Assembly: GCF_030272615.1 (NCBI RefSeq)
Contig: NC_081407.1
Span: 262,990,574-263,054,573 of the forward strand
From: Cryptomeria japonica
Lineage: Eukaryota > Streptophyta > Pinopsida > Cupressales > Cupressaceae
DNA length: 64,000 nt
Direction of reading: 5' to 3'
Part shown: positions 1 to 10,204 of the stretch, in pieces
Numbering within the stretch: the first letter of the stretch is position 1
How the letters are laid out: the number at the start of each line of letters is the position of its first letter
Program-made: the position numbers and the translations under genes
The notes under the pieces: generated by a model
The model's input: the letters and a program-made list of their open reading frames with translations, nothing else
Database searches by the model: none
Told to the model about the DNA's origin: nothing

Positions 1-1280
1 ATTATTCCATAACTTCGAAACAAATTAATTATAAATAACATTTAACCATTCTACAATGATACTGAAAACACATCAACCCTTAACAAATGAACTCCAGATT
101 TACATGTAAAACCCAAACAGGAAAAAACCACAATGAGAATTAAACTCACAATATGAATAAAATGATTACAATGTTTTAGGCTTACTACCAAGGAGCAACA
201 TGCACTTGAAATACTTGTAAGACTAAGGCACACTACTATAGGGAAAGATACAAGGACTTGAACAATTACTTTAGGGAAAGATACAAGGTATTCCTGAAGG
301 ACCCACTATGAATAAAAAATAAATAAAATAGTAGAATTAAAATAAGAAGGTTCTCCTGATCATGAAATTGTCCTTGAGCATCATGGAAAACATCTTTGAA
401 ATCTATCATTGTCTCAACACACAATTTCATAGAATGTATCACCTTCAAATATCTTCACAGATCAACTTTGACACCTGTAGTCTCAAATCTATTTTCACAT
501 TATTCAAATTTTCTTCTCATCAAGTCCCACACAATCCCATGCACAACTAAGGGTCGGCAAAACTAAAATAAATATTATTACACAAAATAAGCCACCAAGA
601 CCAAAAATACTCAGGAAACCCGAATACATCATAGCAAATCCTTCCAAGATGAATACAATGATCCACACATGCTAACACATCCTCTAGAGTCATCATCAAA
701 CAAAACATGTAGATAGGAAATAGAACTCATCTATCAGTTGGCCAAAAAAATATTCTAATGCAAATTATTCTATGCAGATACTTCAAAATCATTCTCCAAT
801 GCATATCTAGACCAAAGAGCATGATCCAAACAAGATAATCAAACCAAACAGACCAAATCATAACACAATTGAATATACCAAACACACTGAACCATAACAC
901 AATTGAATATATTGAACACAAATCCATATAACTCACTTGCTGAATAAAAACACCATCAGAGAAACACACTGAAGATATTGTGCGAACCGCATAATCATGT
1001 CCAATAAATCACAACATAAAATTCAACATATCTGGGGGCAACTAAAGAATTTTCAGAATAGTCTGATAGACACTATTACTATTAGAGTACAGTAAAAGCT
1101 AACTTTTGCAATCCAAAAACATTTAAATATTCTTTTTTCATACGTTAAAAACTCTTTCCTTCATATTAACATGCAACCAACACCAAAGCATCAAACTCAA
1201 TTGTAACACCAAACACAAGACAAAACAAGAACATGTGGGACTAGAATCCATTTGTAAAACTAAGTTTGACATTAATGACA
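1..1280 (-). repeat. 3' LTR of element E (partial)
   Basis: It aligns to 4765-6369, for example at the shared block ATTACAATGTTTTAGG (about 163-180 and 4979-4994) and at the right end TTTGACATNAATGA. It ends with CA at 1279-1280. It is shorter than its partner because of scattered indels and the window edge. Confidence 0.8.
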
Positions 1281-1298
1281 ACCATACAAACCCATATT

Positions 1299-2330
1299 TC
1301 AAACAAATTCTAGCATGAAATCTTCATTCCTCTTATACCAAAGACCAAAATCTGAGGTTCCTTTCAAGTACTTGAAAATCCTCTTCACTTCTTGATCATG
1401 TGATTGCTTTAGATGAGCTTGAAATCTTGCACCTAAATAAATAGCCTGCATAATATTTGGTCTAGAGACGGTTAAATATAACAATCCTCCGATCATGGAT
1501 CTATACTTAAATCTAATAAACTTTTAGATATTTATCATTGTTTCTCAACTTACAACAAACAACCAAGGGGATTGCAACCAGTTTACAGTTCTCCCTTTCA
1601 AACTTCTTTAGTATCTATTTGACATAATTGGCTTGAGAAATAAAAATTCAATCTTTTAAGTGCATAACTTGCAAACCAAGAAAGAATGACAGATCATCAA
1701 TCATTGGCATTTCAAATTCCTTTTGTATCTCTTTTGCAAAGTCCATACATAGATCATCATTTCCTCCAAAGATAATATCATCAACATAAACAACAACAAC
1801 TAGTAGCTTGTTACCCTCAAATTTAAAGTAAATATTGTTGTCAGTGGTACCTTTTAAAAAAATTTCCTATAATATATACCTATCCAATCTAGCATACCAA
1901 GCCTTAGGTGCTTGTTTGAGTCCATATAAAGCCTTCTTCAATATGCAAACCAAATTTGGATCCTCTGACAACTTGAACCCATTCAAAAATTCAACATATA
2001 CCTCTTCTTCAATTTCTCCATTTAGAAAGGTTGACTTGACATCCATTTTATATACCTTAAAGTTCTTATATGCAAAAAAAGAAAGAAACATTCTTATAGC
2101 TTCCATCCTAGCTATTGGAGAAAAAGTTTCCTCAAAATCAATTTCTTCTACTTGTGAATAACCTTTACATACCAATTTTTCCTTGTTCAGGTTTGGACTT
2201 GTCCTTGTTTATTTAGATTATTCTAAAACACCCACTTAGTTTCTATAACATAATTTGTCCATAGGCTTCGGTACCAGTTCCCATGTTTGATTTTTTTGTA
2301 TTTGATTTATCTCTTCTTCCATTACCTTTA
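1299..2330 (-). pseudogene. Copia reverse transcriptase (element E), broken
   Basis: Reverse transcriptase domain of the Copia polyprotein, which copies element RNA to cDNA inside virus-like particles. Read on the minus strand it begins near 2330 with the lead-in 'NQTWELVPKP'. It continues through 'VCKGYSQ', 'IDFEETFSPIARMEA', 'KMDVKSTFLNG' and 'ALYGLKQAPKAWYARL' (1867-2175), the catalytic YVDD (1777-1788) followed by IIFGG, and 'MIGGLLYLTVSRPNIM' (1299-1496). The YVDD motif survives, but stops and frameshifts (around 1500-1640, 1835-1866 and 2180-2260) break the frame. The usual continuation into RNase H is absent, and the 3' LTR follows within about 20 bases. Domain identity is certain; non-function is clear from the breaks. 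Confidence 0.92.
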
Positions 2331-2554
2331 TATAACTAGATCTTATTTTCTTTCTTTTTCATAAGACTTTGGTTCCACCTATGAAAGAAAACAAAAAAAT
2401 TCTTGCTCATTGGCTTCCACAACTCTTCTTCTTGTTTGAACACTTTTAATTTTAGCTCCAATAATTTGATCTTTTGAGCAGTTCTTTCAGACATATATTT
2501 CTCTATGTTTTCTATTGTTGTCTCTAGTTTAGGTTGAGAGGCAGTCTAAGCCCA

Positions 2555-2603
2555 TCTTCTTCTTCTTCTTCTTCTTCTTCTTCTTCTTCTTCTTCTTCTT
2601 CTC
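2555..2603. repeat. (TTC)n microsatellite
   Basis: About 16 TTC/GAA triplets. On the minus strand it falls in the acidic linker between integrase and RT of element E and would encode a Glu run. Copia linkers are commonly acidic and variable, so this is a local expansion, not a separate element. Confidence 0.85.
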
Positions 2604-2617
2604 CTTCTGTTTGTTTT

Positions 2618-3561
2618 CTGTTAAAAATATCCCTTCATCTACTTCGGTATCAAAATTTCCTGGATCATCTTCATCTCTCTTGATATATATAGCACTTACT
2701 TCCAAATATCCTAAAATACTTCACAATAAGAGGTCTTCCATTCCAAATATCATAAGGTGTCTTACTCTGATTCACTCTTTACTTTGTTAAGAATATAGAC
2801 AACAATATGCATAATTGTTTTCCAATACACATTAACCAATTTTTCATCTTTCAACATAGTTTTATCCATCTCAATAACAACCTTATTCTTTCTTTATACA
2901 ACTACATTTTGCTGAGGGGCTCTTGGGGCAGAAAAATGCCTTTGAATTCTATGTTTTTCACAAAAAAACTATCAAAATCATTTGAAGTAAACCCTCCTCC
3001 TCTATTAGATCTCAAAACCTTGATTTTAGCATCTACTTGATTTTCAATCATTGACTTGAACACTTTAAAATTTTCAAAGGCTTCAAAATTTTCTTTCAAG
3101 AATGTAACCCATGTCATCCTAGAGTAATCATCAATAAGTAGTATAAAGTACCTTTCTCCGTTGAGTCCTTTTGTTCTATTAGGTGCACAAAGATTTGTGT
3201 GAATCAATTCCAAAGGTTTAGAAGTAGAATATTCCTTGTTCTTGAATCTCCTTTTCATCTATTTTCCTAGTTCACATTCCCTACACATATCATGAATAGG
3301 TTTGATATTTCTTAGAAAATCTCTCATAACTTTAATAGTATTAGTTTTCACTATGTTATCAAAATTGACATGTCATATCCTGTTATGCCACAACCAACAT
3401 TCACTTCTTTGTGATAGAAAACATCTACTCCCACTCTTATATTTTATAAAATAGACATTTCCACTTGTTTGAATACCTTTTGTAACCAATCTTCCAGATT
3501 TTCCTTTTCTAATCACACATCCAGATTTACTAAATAAGAATTCATAACATTTATTGCACAT
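2618..3561 (-). pseudogene. Copia GAG-pre-integrase and integrase (element E), broken
   Basis: The minus strand shows the zinc-binding pre-integrase region: 'CWLWHNRI', then 'CHVNFDNIV', then 'CRECELGK' (about 3270-3420). The integrase core follows at 2902-3258 with 'LELIHTNLCAP', 'YFILLIDDYSRMTWV' and 'VLRSNRGGGFTS'. In the family the first and second catalytic Asp sit in HTDLCG and in R(T/S)DxGGEF. Here both read Asn (HTN, RSN), so the active site is lost as well as the frame. A C-terminal remnant 'KTPYDIWNGRP...VKYFRIFGSKC' is readable around 2670-2770. The integrase would have joined cDNA ends to the host chromosome. Confidence 0.9.
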
Positions 3562-3801
3562 CTAAGTAACAGTCAATAAATTATGTCTCAGACCTTCAAC
3601 ATAATAAATATCATCAAGTTTATTCTTACCATCAATTGTAATGCTTCCTATCCCACAAATAGGTGTATCTTCCTCTCCTACAAATTTCACTGTTCCTCCA
3701 TCACACTTTTCAAGATTAATGAAGTTTTCTTTATCACCAATCATATGATTTGAGCATCTAGATTCAATGATCCAAGATTTTTGTTTTACTTTGGCATGCA
3801 A
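3562..3801 (-). pseudogene. Copia aspartic protease (element E), active site changed
   Basis: Retropepsin-like domain that would cleave the polyprotein. The family active-site motif is WIIDSGCSxHM. Here it reads WIIESRCSNHM, so the catalytic Asp is Glu and the following Gly is Arg, which should abolish activity. Downstream are the usual 'F.NLEKCDGGTVKFVG' and 'YYVEGLRHNLLTV' blocks. The open stretch covers about 79 residues and ends at a stop before the pre-integrase region. Frame-continuous with neither neighbour. Confidence 0.88.
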
Positions 3802-3899
3802 TGTAGTATTTTCACTTAATATTTGTTGTTCTTCACTCCTTTCTATCTTCTAGACATTTCCTTATTCTTTTCTATTATAACTAGAAATGAAAATTCTTC

Positions 3900-4703
3900 A
3901 TTTGAGTCATCACCATCTTCATCCTCAGATGAATGTGCCTCCATAGAACATAGGCTCCTTTTTCCTTTATCCCTATCATATTCTTATTATTATTAGATCT
4001 TTTGTAGTCTTCCTTATACATACATTTAGAAGCATAATGACCAATTCTTCCACAATTAAAGCAATCTTTGAAAAATTGAATGCAACCTCTTTTCTTTCCC
4101 TTTTGATATCTTTCATCTCTAATATTTTATAGGTAGATAATGACCTAAAGAGTTGATCAATTGTATAATATAAATCATGAAATTCTTCAATATCACACTT
4201 CTTAGGCTTGTAGGGTTTAGGTAGAGTCAACATAATATTCTCACAACATCAACTTCTTCTATCTTTCCACCAACAATTCCGATAGCATTTACAATCTCAT
4301 TTATCCTATGTATGTAATTTTTAACACCTTCCTCATCTCCCATTTTTAGACATTGGTATTTCTATTTTAGATTTATTTACTTAGCCTTCTTTGTCTTAGG
4401 ATATCTTTCATATGATTCACTTAACTTGTTCCAGATTTCTTTGGATTCTTTTAATATGCTAACCTTACCAAATACTGCATCACTTAAGCAACTAATAATA
4501 ACAGTTCTAGCCTTTGCATTATTGTCATGGTTCTTAAGTTCATCTAGATTTTGAGGTCCATTTGGTGAAGGTGTATAACCAGATTTGACGATTTCGCAAA
4601 TTTGACTAAACAAAGTTTCCAAATAAGATTCCATCCTCTCCTTCTAATAAGATAATTTTTTTCCATCAAACCTCAATGCGTTAAAATTAAGTTCCTATGC
4701 CAT
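3900..4703 (-). pseudogene. Copia gag (element E), broken
   Basis: Nucleocapsid/capsid protein remnant. The likely start is the ATG at 4703-4701, because the family's 'LDG..Y..WK.RMESYL' lead-in reads upstream of the longest open stretch (4377-4634), interrupted by stops. That stretch carries the UBN2/gag signature 'NNAKARTVIISCLSDAVFGKV' with 'KEIWNKLSESYE'. A CCHC zinc knuckle CFNCGRIGHYASKC reads at about 4024-4067 in a different frame from the 3976-4233 stretch, showing a frameshift. All four metal ligands are preserved. Confidence 0.88.
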
Positions 4704-4744
4704 TCTAGACCTACCTCAAGTGGTTAAGCTCTTCTAAAATAAAC

Positions 4745-4761
4745 CTCACTCTGATACCAAT
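4745..4761 (-). promoter_or_regulatory. Primer binding site of element E
   Basis: The minus strand reads TTGGTATCAGAGTGAGG just inside the 5' LTR. It resembles the initiator-tRNA-Met type primer site TGGTATCAGAGC of plant Copia elements, with a C-to-T change at the 12th base. Confidence 0.85.
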
Positions 4762-4764
4762 TAT

Positions 4765-6369
4765 TGAACCCACAATAGGATTAAGGGGCGCAATGGGGGG
4801 GGGTGGTGAATCAATCTGAATATTCTAAAACTAATCAAACAAATTATAAACAATACGTAACAATTCTACACCAATACCAAAAAACCTCAACCATCAACAC
4901 ATGAACACTAGATTTACATGGAAAACCGAACAAAGAAAAAACACAATGATAATAATGCTCACAATATAAATAAAATTGATTACAATGTTTTAGGATCACT
5001 TCCAAGGAACAACATGCACATAATGGACTTGCAAGGCTAAGGCGTACTACCTTAGGGAAAGATATGTGGACTTACACAACTAAGGTACGCTGCTTCAAGG
5101 CAAGATATAAAGAGTTTCCAAGAGACTCACTATCTTTCAACAATATAAATAATAAAAGAATTGATATGAGAAGAATCTCATGATCATTAAACTATCCCTT
5201 GAACCTTTGTATCAAGCAATCAATATCATGGCAAATGTATATGATAGACACCACTATCTTAGAACACTGCCACACTGAATATATCACCATCAAATCTCTT
5301 CACTAACTAACTTTTGCACATCCACAATATCAAATCTACTTGTACATCATTCAAATTCACTTCACATAAATTCATGCTTCATCCAATATATAGATCATGC
5401 ATCCAAACTCCTAAAATACAAGTTAGCTCATCAATAACCTATTTGAGGGTTGACCATAGTCATGAAGTAAACAATATTACACAAAATTATCCACCCAAAC
5501 CAAAAATACTCAAAGTGGTCAACTCTAGGAGATAGAGGGGACACAAATCCATCTAAATACATCCTTGTAAGTCAAATCCAATGAACCACATACACTAATA
5601 CATTCTCCAAAGTCGCCACCAAATGTAACGTGTAGATAAGCAATAAAAATCAACAAGCACTCAACCAAAAGACATATTACAATGCAAATTATCTAACACG
5701 GTTCTCCACACACCATGGTGAGACCCATAAAAATATTCTAACTCAATCTCCAATGCATATCTAGATTAAAATGTATGATCCAATCAATATAATTGAATTG
5801 GGCACACTGAAAGACATAACACAACTAAATATACCAAGCACAAGCCATCATAACTCACTTGTAGAACATAAACACCACCAAAGAGTTAAGCTGGAATACT
5901 GCATGAACCAAATAAACATATTCACTAAAGTGAAATACAAGATTCAACATATTAGGAGATCACTAAGAATTTTTTGGACTACTCTAACAAATGCTCTCAT
6001 AGTTAGAGAATAACAACAACAAACTTCTACAATCCATAACAAAGAAAACTAAATGATGCAACATCCACAAAACACATACAATATATCTAGAAACATAAAA
6101 CATAATCTTCACCATCCAAAGGAATGCAAATCATTCTACTACTGGGTCATACAGTACTCTTTCCTATATGTTGAACTTTCCACAGCTGTAACTTTCCAAA
6201 GATATTTCACCAACACAAATTCAACAACAACACTAGAAAGACATGCATAAAACTCAATAGAAACACCACAAAATCAATGGCAACACTAAACAGAGAAACC
6301 TACAATAGTACAAGATCATATCTAGACTAGACTCCATACAGAGCACCAAGTTTGACATCAATGATAACA
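4765..6369 (-). repeat. 5' LTR of element E
   Basis: Minus-strand LTR bounded by TG...CA, about 1.6 kb. Its 3' end (left on the plus strand) contains the run of 9 G and GGTGAATCA shared by the other families here. It contains a decayed version of the GTGGTTTTTTCC...GGGTTTT block. No gene is seen in it. Confidence 0.85.
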
Positions 6370-6429
6370 TAACTCAAATTTTGAACAAAACATGCCAAGG
6401 TGAACCATATCAATTGTCACTGAAGCCTG

Positions 6430-7879
6430 TGTTGGCATTATGTGAACCGGTATGAGGACATGATGACATTGGATGTTGTCATTGATGTCAATATGCTGAA
6501 GAAGAGAGAACCAATATGTTACCAAGAGCCGGTATAACATTGTGAAGCAATGTGTTTGTTCAAGGTGAACCGGCATGTGGATATGGGAACCAGTACATGG
6601 AAGCTTTGTATGGCTACCGGTTGGTAGTCTCAACTTCAGGGTTTCTAGTTGAAGTGCTTCAAGCCTGTGTGAATCAACCGGTGACTTTGTGTGATGAGTT
6701 AGCATTGTAACAAAGAATAGATCATGTTGCCATGTCAGACTTGTGTGCATGAAGGAGATTGTTCCTTTCTACCTCAGGAATGTGTGAAGTCTGTAAACGG
6801 TGAAAACACATGATTAGTTATTAGCTGCCATGAAAGCGGTGGAAAATGAATGATGGAGAACGTCTTGAGATTGGTTTAAGACTATTGCATTTAATGCAAT
6901 GTGCTCAATGGTTAGGATTGAACTGTTTGAATTTCATAACCTAACAGGTTTAGGGTTTAGGGCTTATGCTACCGAACTATTTGTTTCCTATAAGGTCATT
7001 GTTGTGTTTCTTTCTGAGGTTGTTGGCAAAAGTTGTATGTGTGTATCCAAGTGAAGAGATACGTGATTCTTGCTAGACTAGAGGAGAGAAGTGATACCTA
7101 CAGAGTGTAAGTGCAGAAGGTGAAGAGGAGCTAAAGCGAATCTGCATTGACATTGAGTGTTGTTACCAGATCATTGTAATACCTGTTGATCTCTAACCAC
7201 TTCAATAGTTGGGAAATCTCTTAATAGGGTAGCTTTAACCAGCTTACTATAAATCCTTTGATAGGGTGACTCAAAACCATTGAGTTATTGAAATCCTCTA
7301 ACAAGGTAACCTTTAACAGGGTTTAACCCTTAACCGGGTATTCTAGCCATCCCTTAATCGGGTGATCCCTAACAGGATTGGTTCCTAATAGAACGTATTG
7401 TATCAGTCTTTAACTGGACAAGGCTCCTAATAGAGAGGACTTCTAAAGAGTTCAGAAATAGCTTGTGGGTATTCATCCCCACTGTGGTTTTGTCCAGTTG
7501 GGTTTCTACATGAAAAATATGTGTGTCATGTGTGGTGTTATTCATGTGATAGTTTAAGTGATTTGTGTCTGAAAGTAAATCATGTTGATCTAGATGTTTA
7601 TATATTTTTGATGATAGATTACCTGTTCATGCACTAGGGTGAAATGGAAATGAAGTATTAGATTGTATGAAAAGATAAGTGTCAATCGGTTTATGCTTGT
7701 CTCAGTTATTCTGGGTTTTGTCATTTGTACTCTGTTTAAGACCGGTGTTATTGTTTGTCTTCCAAAGCACAATGTCTACTGACAAACTGGTTTTAGGAAT
7801 GTGTTTTTGCCTATACTGATCCACCCCCCCCCCCCTCTCAGTACCAGTTTGGTACTATCCATTCATCATTGAGTTATCA
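6430..7879 (+). repeat. 5' LTR of element A
   Basis: Starts TGTTGGCATTATGTG, ends GAGTTATCA (TG...CA). It holds a conserved CCCACTGTGGTTTTG...TTGGGTTT block (about 7478-7506), a run of 12 C (7824-7835) and a terminal inverted pair AGTACC-AGTTT-GGTACT (about 7840-7856). It is largely collinear with 19350-20808; differences are mostly transitions plus a few short indels. Confidence 0.92.
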
Positions 7880-7880
7880 A

Positions 7881-7893
7881 TTGGTATCAAAGC
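7881..7893 (+). promoter_or_regulatory. Primer binding site of element A
   Basis: TTGGTATCAAAGC, one base after the LTR end. It matches the tRNA-iMet primer site with one G-to-A change. Confidence 0.85.
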
Positions 7894-7950
7894 ATCCTCC
7901 AAGTCCTTTGTGTTATAAGCTTAGCCGCTTGAGGAAAAGATCCCAATCTA

Positions 7951-8985
7951 ATGATGAAGAGGGAAGGTCCAAAGTTCAATAGAGATAATTTCAATATATG
8001 GAAAGACATAATGAAGATATACATCAGAAGCATGGGTGCTCAACATTGGAGCTATGTTGAGAATGCTTATGTTTCCCCTACCAGTACTCTCAGCGATGAC
8101 CAAAAGAGAGAGATGCAAGAGAATGGGCAAGTCATGGAAGCCCTAATTAGTAGTTTATCTGACATTGAGTTTATTGATGTCCAAGATAAAGTAAATCCCA
8201 AAGAAGTATGGGATACTCTTGAAAATATCTATGGTGGTGATGAGTATGTAAAACAAGCTAAGGAAGAAAGCCTTAGAGGGAAGTTTGAAGACATGTAGAT
8301 GGTTGAAGGTGAGGCCATTCAACAGTATGGAATAAGAATCAAAACTATTGTCAGAGATATCAAGAGTGCAGGTGGTAAAATGGAAGATTCCATTGTGGTA
8401 AGCAAAGTTCTGAGATCCTTATTATCGGTCTATGCAATAAGGGTTTCTACTATTCAAGAGTTGAGATCAATAGACAAGACTAAGGTATCCCTAGACTCCA
8501 TCATTGCAAAGTTGACAGCCTATGAGCTAAATAGTTTTGATGGCAGTGTTCAAAAGAATGAATCATCTTTTAAAGCCTCTATTGTACCATCCAGAAAAGG
8601 AAAAGAAGCAAGCACCAGTGGTGAACCAAGACAGAGTAGAGAAATGGATGATGAGGAGATTCTAATGGAATTTGAAGCTTTTCTTGCCAGGAAACTTCCT
8701 AATGGAACCGGTAAATACAGAGGTAAGCCCCCTTTGAAATTCTTTTCTTATAACCAGATAGGACATATTGTTGTAAATTGTCCTAATGGTGACAACAAGG
8801 ACAAACCGGTAAGGTTCAAGAAATTCAAAGGAGGAAATTGGAGAAATTGTTTTGTGGCAGTTGATGAAGGTGTCACAGATGAGGAATCAGAAGATGAAGA
8901 AAATGAAGATATTGTGTTTGTTGTTGTCAAGGAAGATGTGTTAGACAAGAAGGCACTTGTCTCCCACTTTGATAATTCCAATGAG
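7951..8985 (+). pseudogene. Copia gag (element A), nonsense-mutated
   Basis: Gag of element A starts at the ATG at 7951, 70 bases after the primer site. Recognisable blocks are 'FNRDNFNIWKDIMK', 'VMEALISSLSDIEF' and 'KEVWDTLENIYGGDEYVKQAK'. An in-frame TAG (8296-8298) cuts it after 115 residues, and the frame then resumes at 'MVEGEAIQQYG'. The zinc knuckle expected as CxxCxxxGHxxxxC reads FFSYNQIGHIVVNC, so both first Cys ligands are lost. An acidic stretch (about 8860-8930) precedes the protease, as is usual. The same reading frame runs into protease and integrase. Confidence 0.9.
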
Positions 8986-9198
8986 TGGATTATTGACAGT
9001 GGTTGTTCTCACCATATGACTGGTGACCGAAGCAAGTTTCTATCCTTGGAAGAGTATGATGGTGGTGTGGTTCGCTTTGGTAATGATGCACCATGTGTGG
9101 TCAAAGGCAAAGGGTCCATCTCTCTGAATGGAAAGAGTAGTGCTGGCAATGTGTATTGGGTTGATGGTCTCAGACACAACCTTCTGAGTGTTGCCTAG
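8986..9198 (+). pseudogene. Copia aspartic protease (element A)
   Basis: The motif WIIDSGCSHHMTGD is fully conserved, including the catalytic Asp. It is followed by 'FLSLEEYDGGVVRFG', 'VVKGKGSI' and 'VYWVDGLRHNLLSV'. The frame is open from 8299 and ends at a TAG (9196-9198) that replaces a codon within the usual LLSV.QL junction. It would be functional as a domain, but only as part of a truncated polyprotein. Confidence 0.9.
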
Positions 9199-9826
9199 CT
9201 GAATGATAGTGGTCTCACTCTGGAATTCAAGAATGGAGTGTGCAGAATCAAAGGAAAGAATGGTGAATTGGTGGCCATCGGCATGTAGACCAAAGGTAAC
9301 CTATTTTAGCTGAATGCAAATATCAGTACATGTCTTATGGCCAAGTTTGATGACAGTTGGATATGGCATAGGAGACTCTGCCATGTAAACTTTGATAACA
9401 TTGTGAAGGCTAGTAAGATCAAGGCAGTTAGAGAGTTGTCGATGCTGAGAAAACCAAAAAATACCTTGTGCAGAGAGTGTCAACTAGGGAAAATGTCTTC
9501 CTCAACCTTTAAAGGTAAACCTTTCACTGCTAACAATTTACTTGATCTTGTGCATACTGATTTGTGTGGTCTTATGAAAACTAGGAGTGTGTAGGGTGAT
9601 AGGTACTTCATGATTCTCACTAATGACTGCTCAAGAATGATGTGGGTCACATTCTTGAAAGATAAGTCTGAAGCTTTTGGAAAGTTCAAAGCTTTTAGAG
9701 CATTAGTAGAGAAGGAAAGCAGTAAAAGAATCAAGTGCCTTAGAACTGATCAAGGAGGGGAATTCACTTCTGGTGAATTCAATAAGTACTATGAAGAACA
9801 TGGCATCAAGAGGCAACTATCTACCC
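9199..9826 (+). pseudogene. Pre-integrase and N-terminal integrase (element A), left half
   Basis: The frame continues with several stops, through 'WIWHRRLCHVNFDNI' and 'CRECQLGK' (zinc-binding His/Cys pairs), then 'LDLVHTDLCGLMKTRSV' with the first catalytic Asp. A TAG (9592-9594) then corresponds to a Gln (CAG) in the duplicate copy at 16646-16651. 'RTDQGGEFTSGEF' with the second Asp follows. The sequence stops matching integrase at about 9826, where it joins element B1. The third catalytic residue (Glu) lies on the right half. Confidence 0.9.
9517..9826 (+). repeat. Integrase-core duplication, left copy
   Basis: About 310 bases nearly identical to 16572-16881, in direct orientation on either side of element B1. 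Differences are few and mainly transitions. Far too long for a target-site duplication. Confidence 0.9.
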
Positions 9827-9866
9827 CTTTGGCATTGATGGCATCTCCCCCTTTGACATTGATGGC
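9819..9866. repeat. 24-bp tandem duplication at the A/B1 junction
   Basis: Two adjacent 24-base units (9819-9842, 9843-9866) of the sequence ATCTMCCCCTTTGRCATTGATGGC with two differences. The unit is the reverse complement of the polypurine-tract region of element B (compare 60709-60732). It sits exactly where the integrase copy ends and the B1 interior begins. Confidence 0.85.
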
Positions 9867-10204
9867 AACACTTAGGAAAATAAAATTTTGACATCTAAGT
9901 GTTTTACAACAAAAACTTGCCATTAACAAAATTGCCCCCCCTAAGCATATACACTATCCCTTAATCAACAGTGTATAGCAATTTTGCATTCAGAGCATAA
10001 TCATCAGAGCATATAGCATATATCACAACATATATCAAAATTTCAAAAATAGATACTTCTCCCTCTGATATACTTCTCCCCCTAATATATCAAAATTTCA
10101 AAATTTAAGACCATCAAAATTTTAAAGCCATATACTTCTCCCCCTTTGCCAACAATGACAAAGTATCGTTGCAAAAACCTATTTCCATATATATATAAAA
10201 GAGT

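Larger units (their letters stand above)
1..6369 (-). mobile_element. Copia LTR retrotransposon E (degenerate, left end cut by window)
   Basis: On the minus strand the order is 5' LTR (4765-6369), primer site, gag, protease, integrase, reverse transcriptase, 3' LTR (1-1280). This protein order (integrase before RT) is diagnostic of Ty1/copia. Many stops and frameshifts make it inactive. The 3' LTR lacks about 50 bases beyond the window edge, judged by alignment to the 5' LTR. RNase H and the polypurine tract are missing: the RT end lies directly against the 3' LTR. The 5-bp flank after 6369 is TAACT; its partner lies outside the window. Confidence 0.9.
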
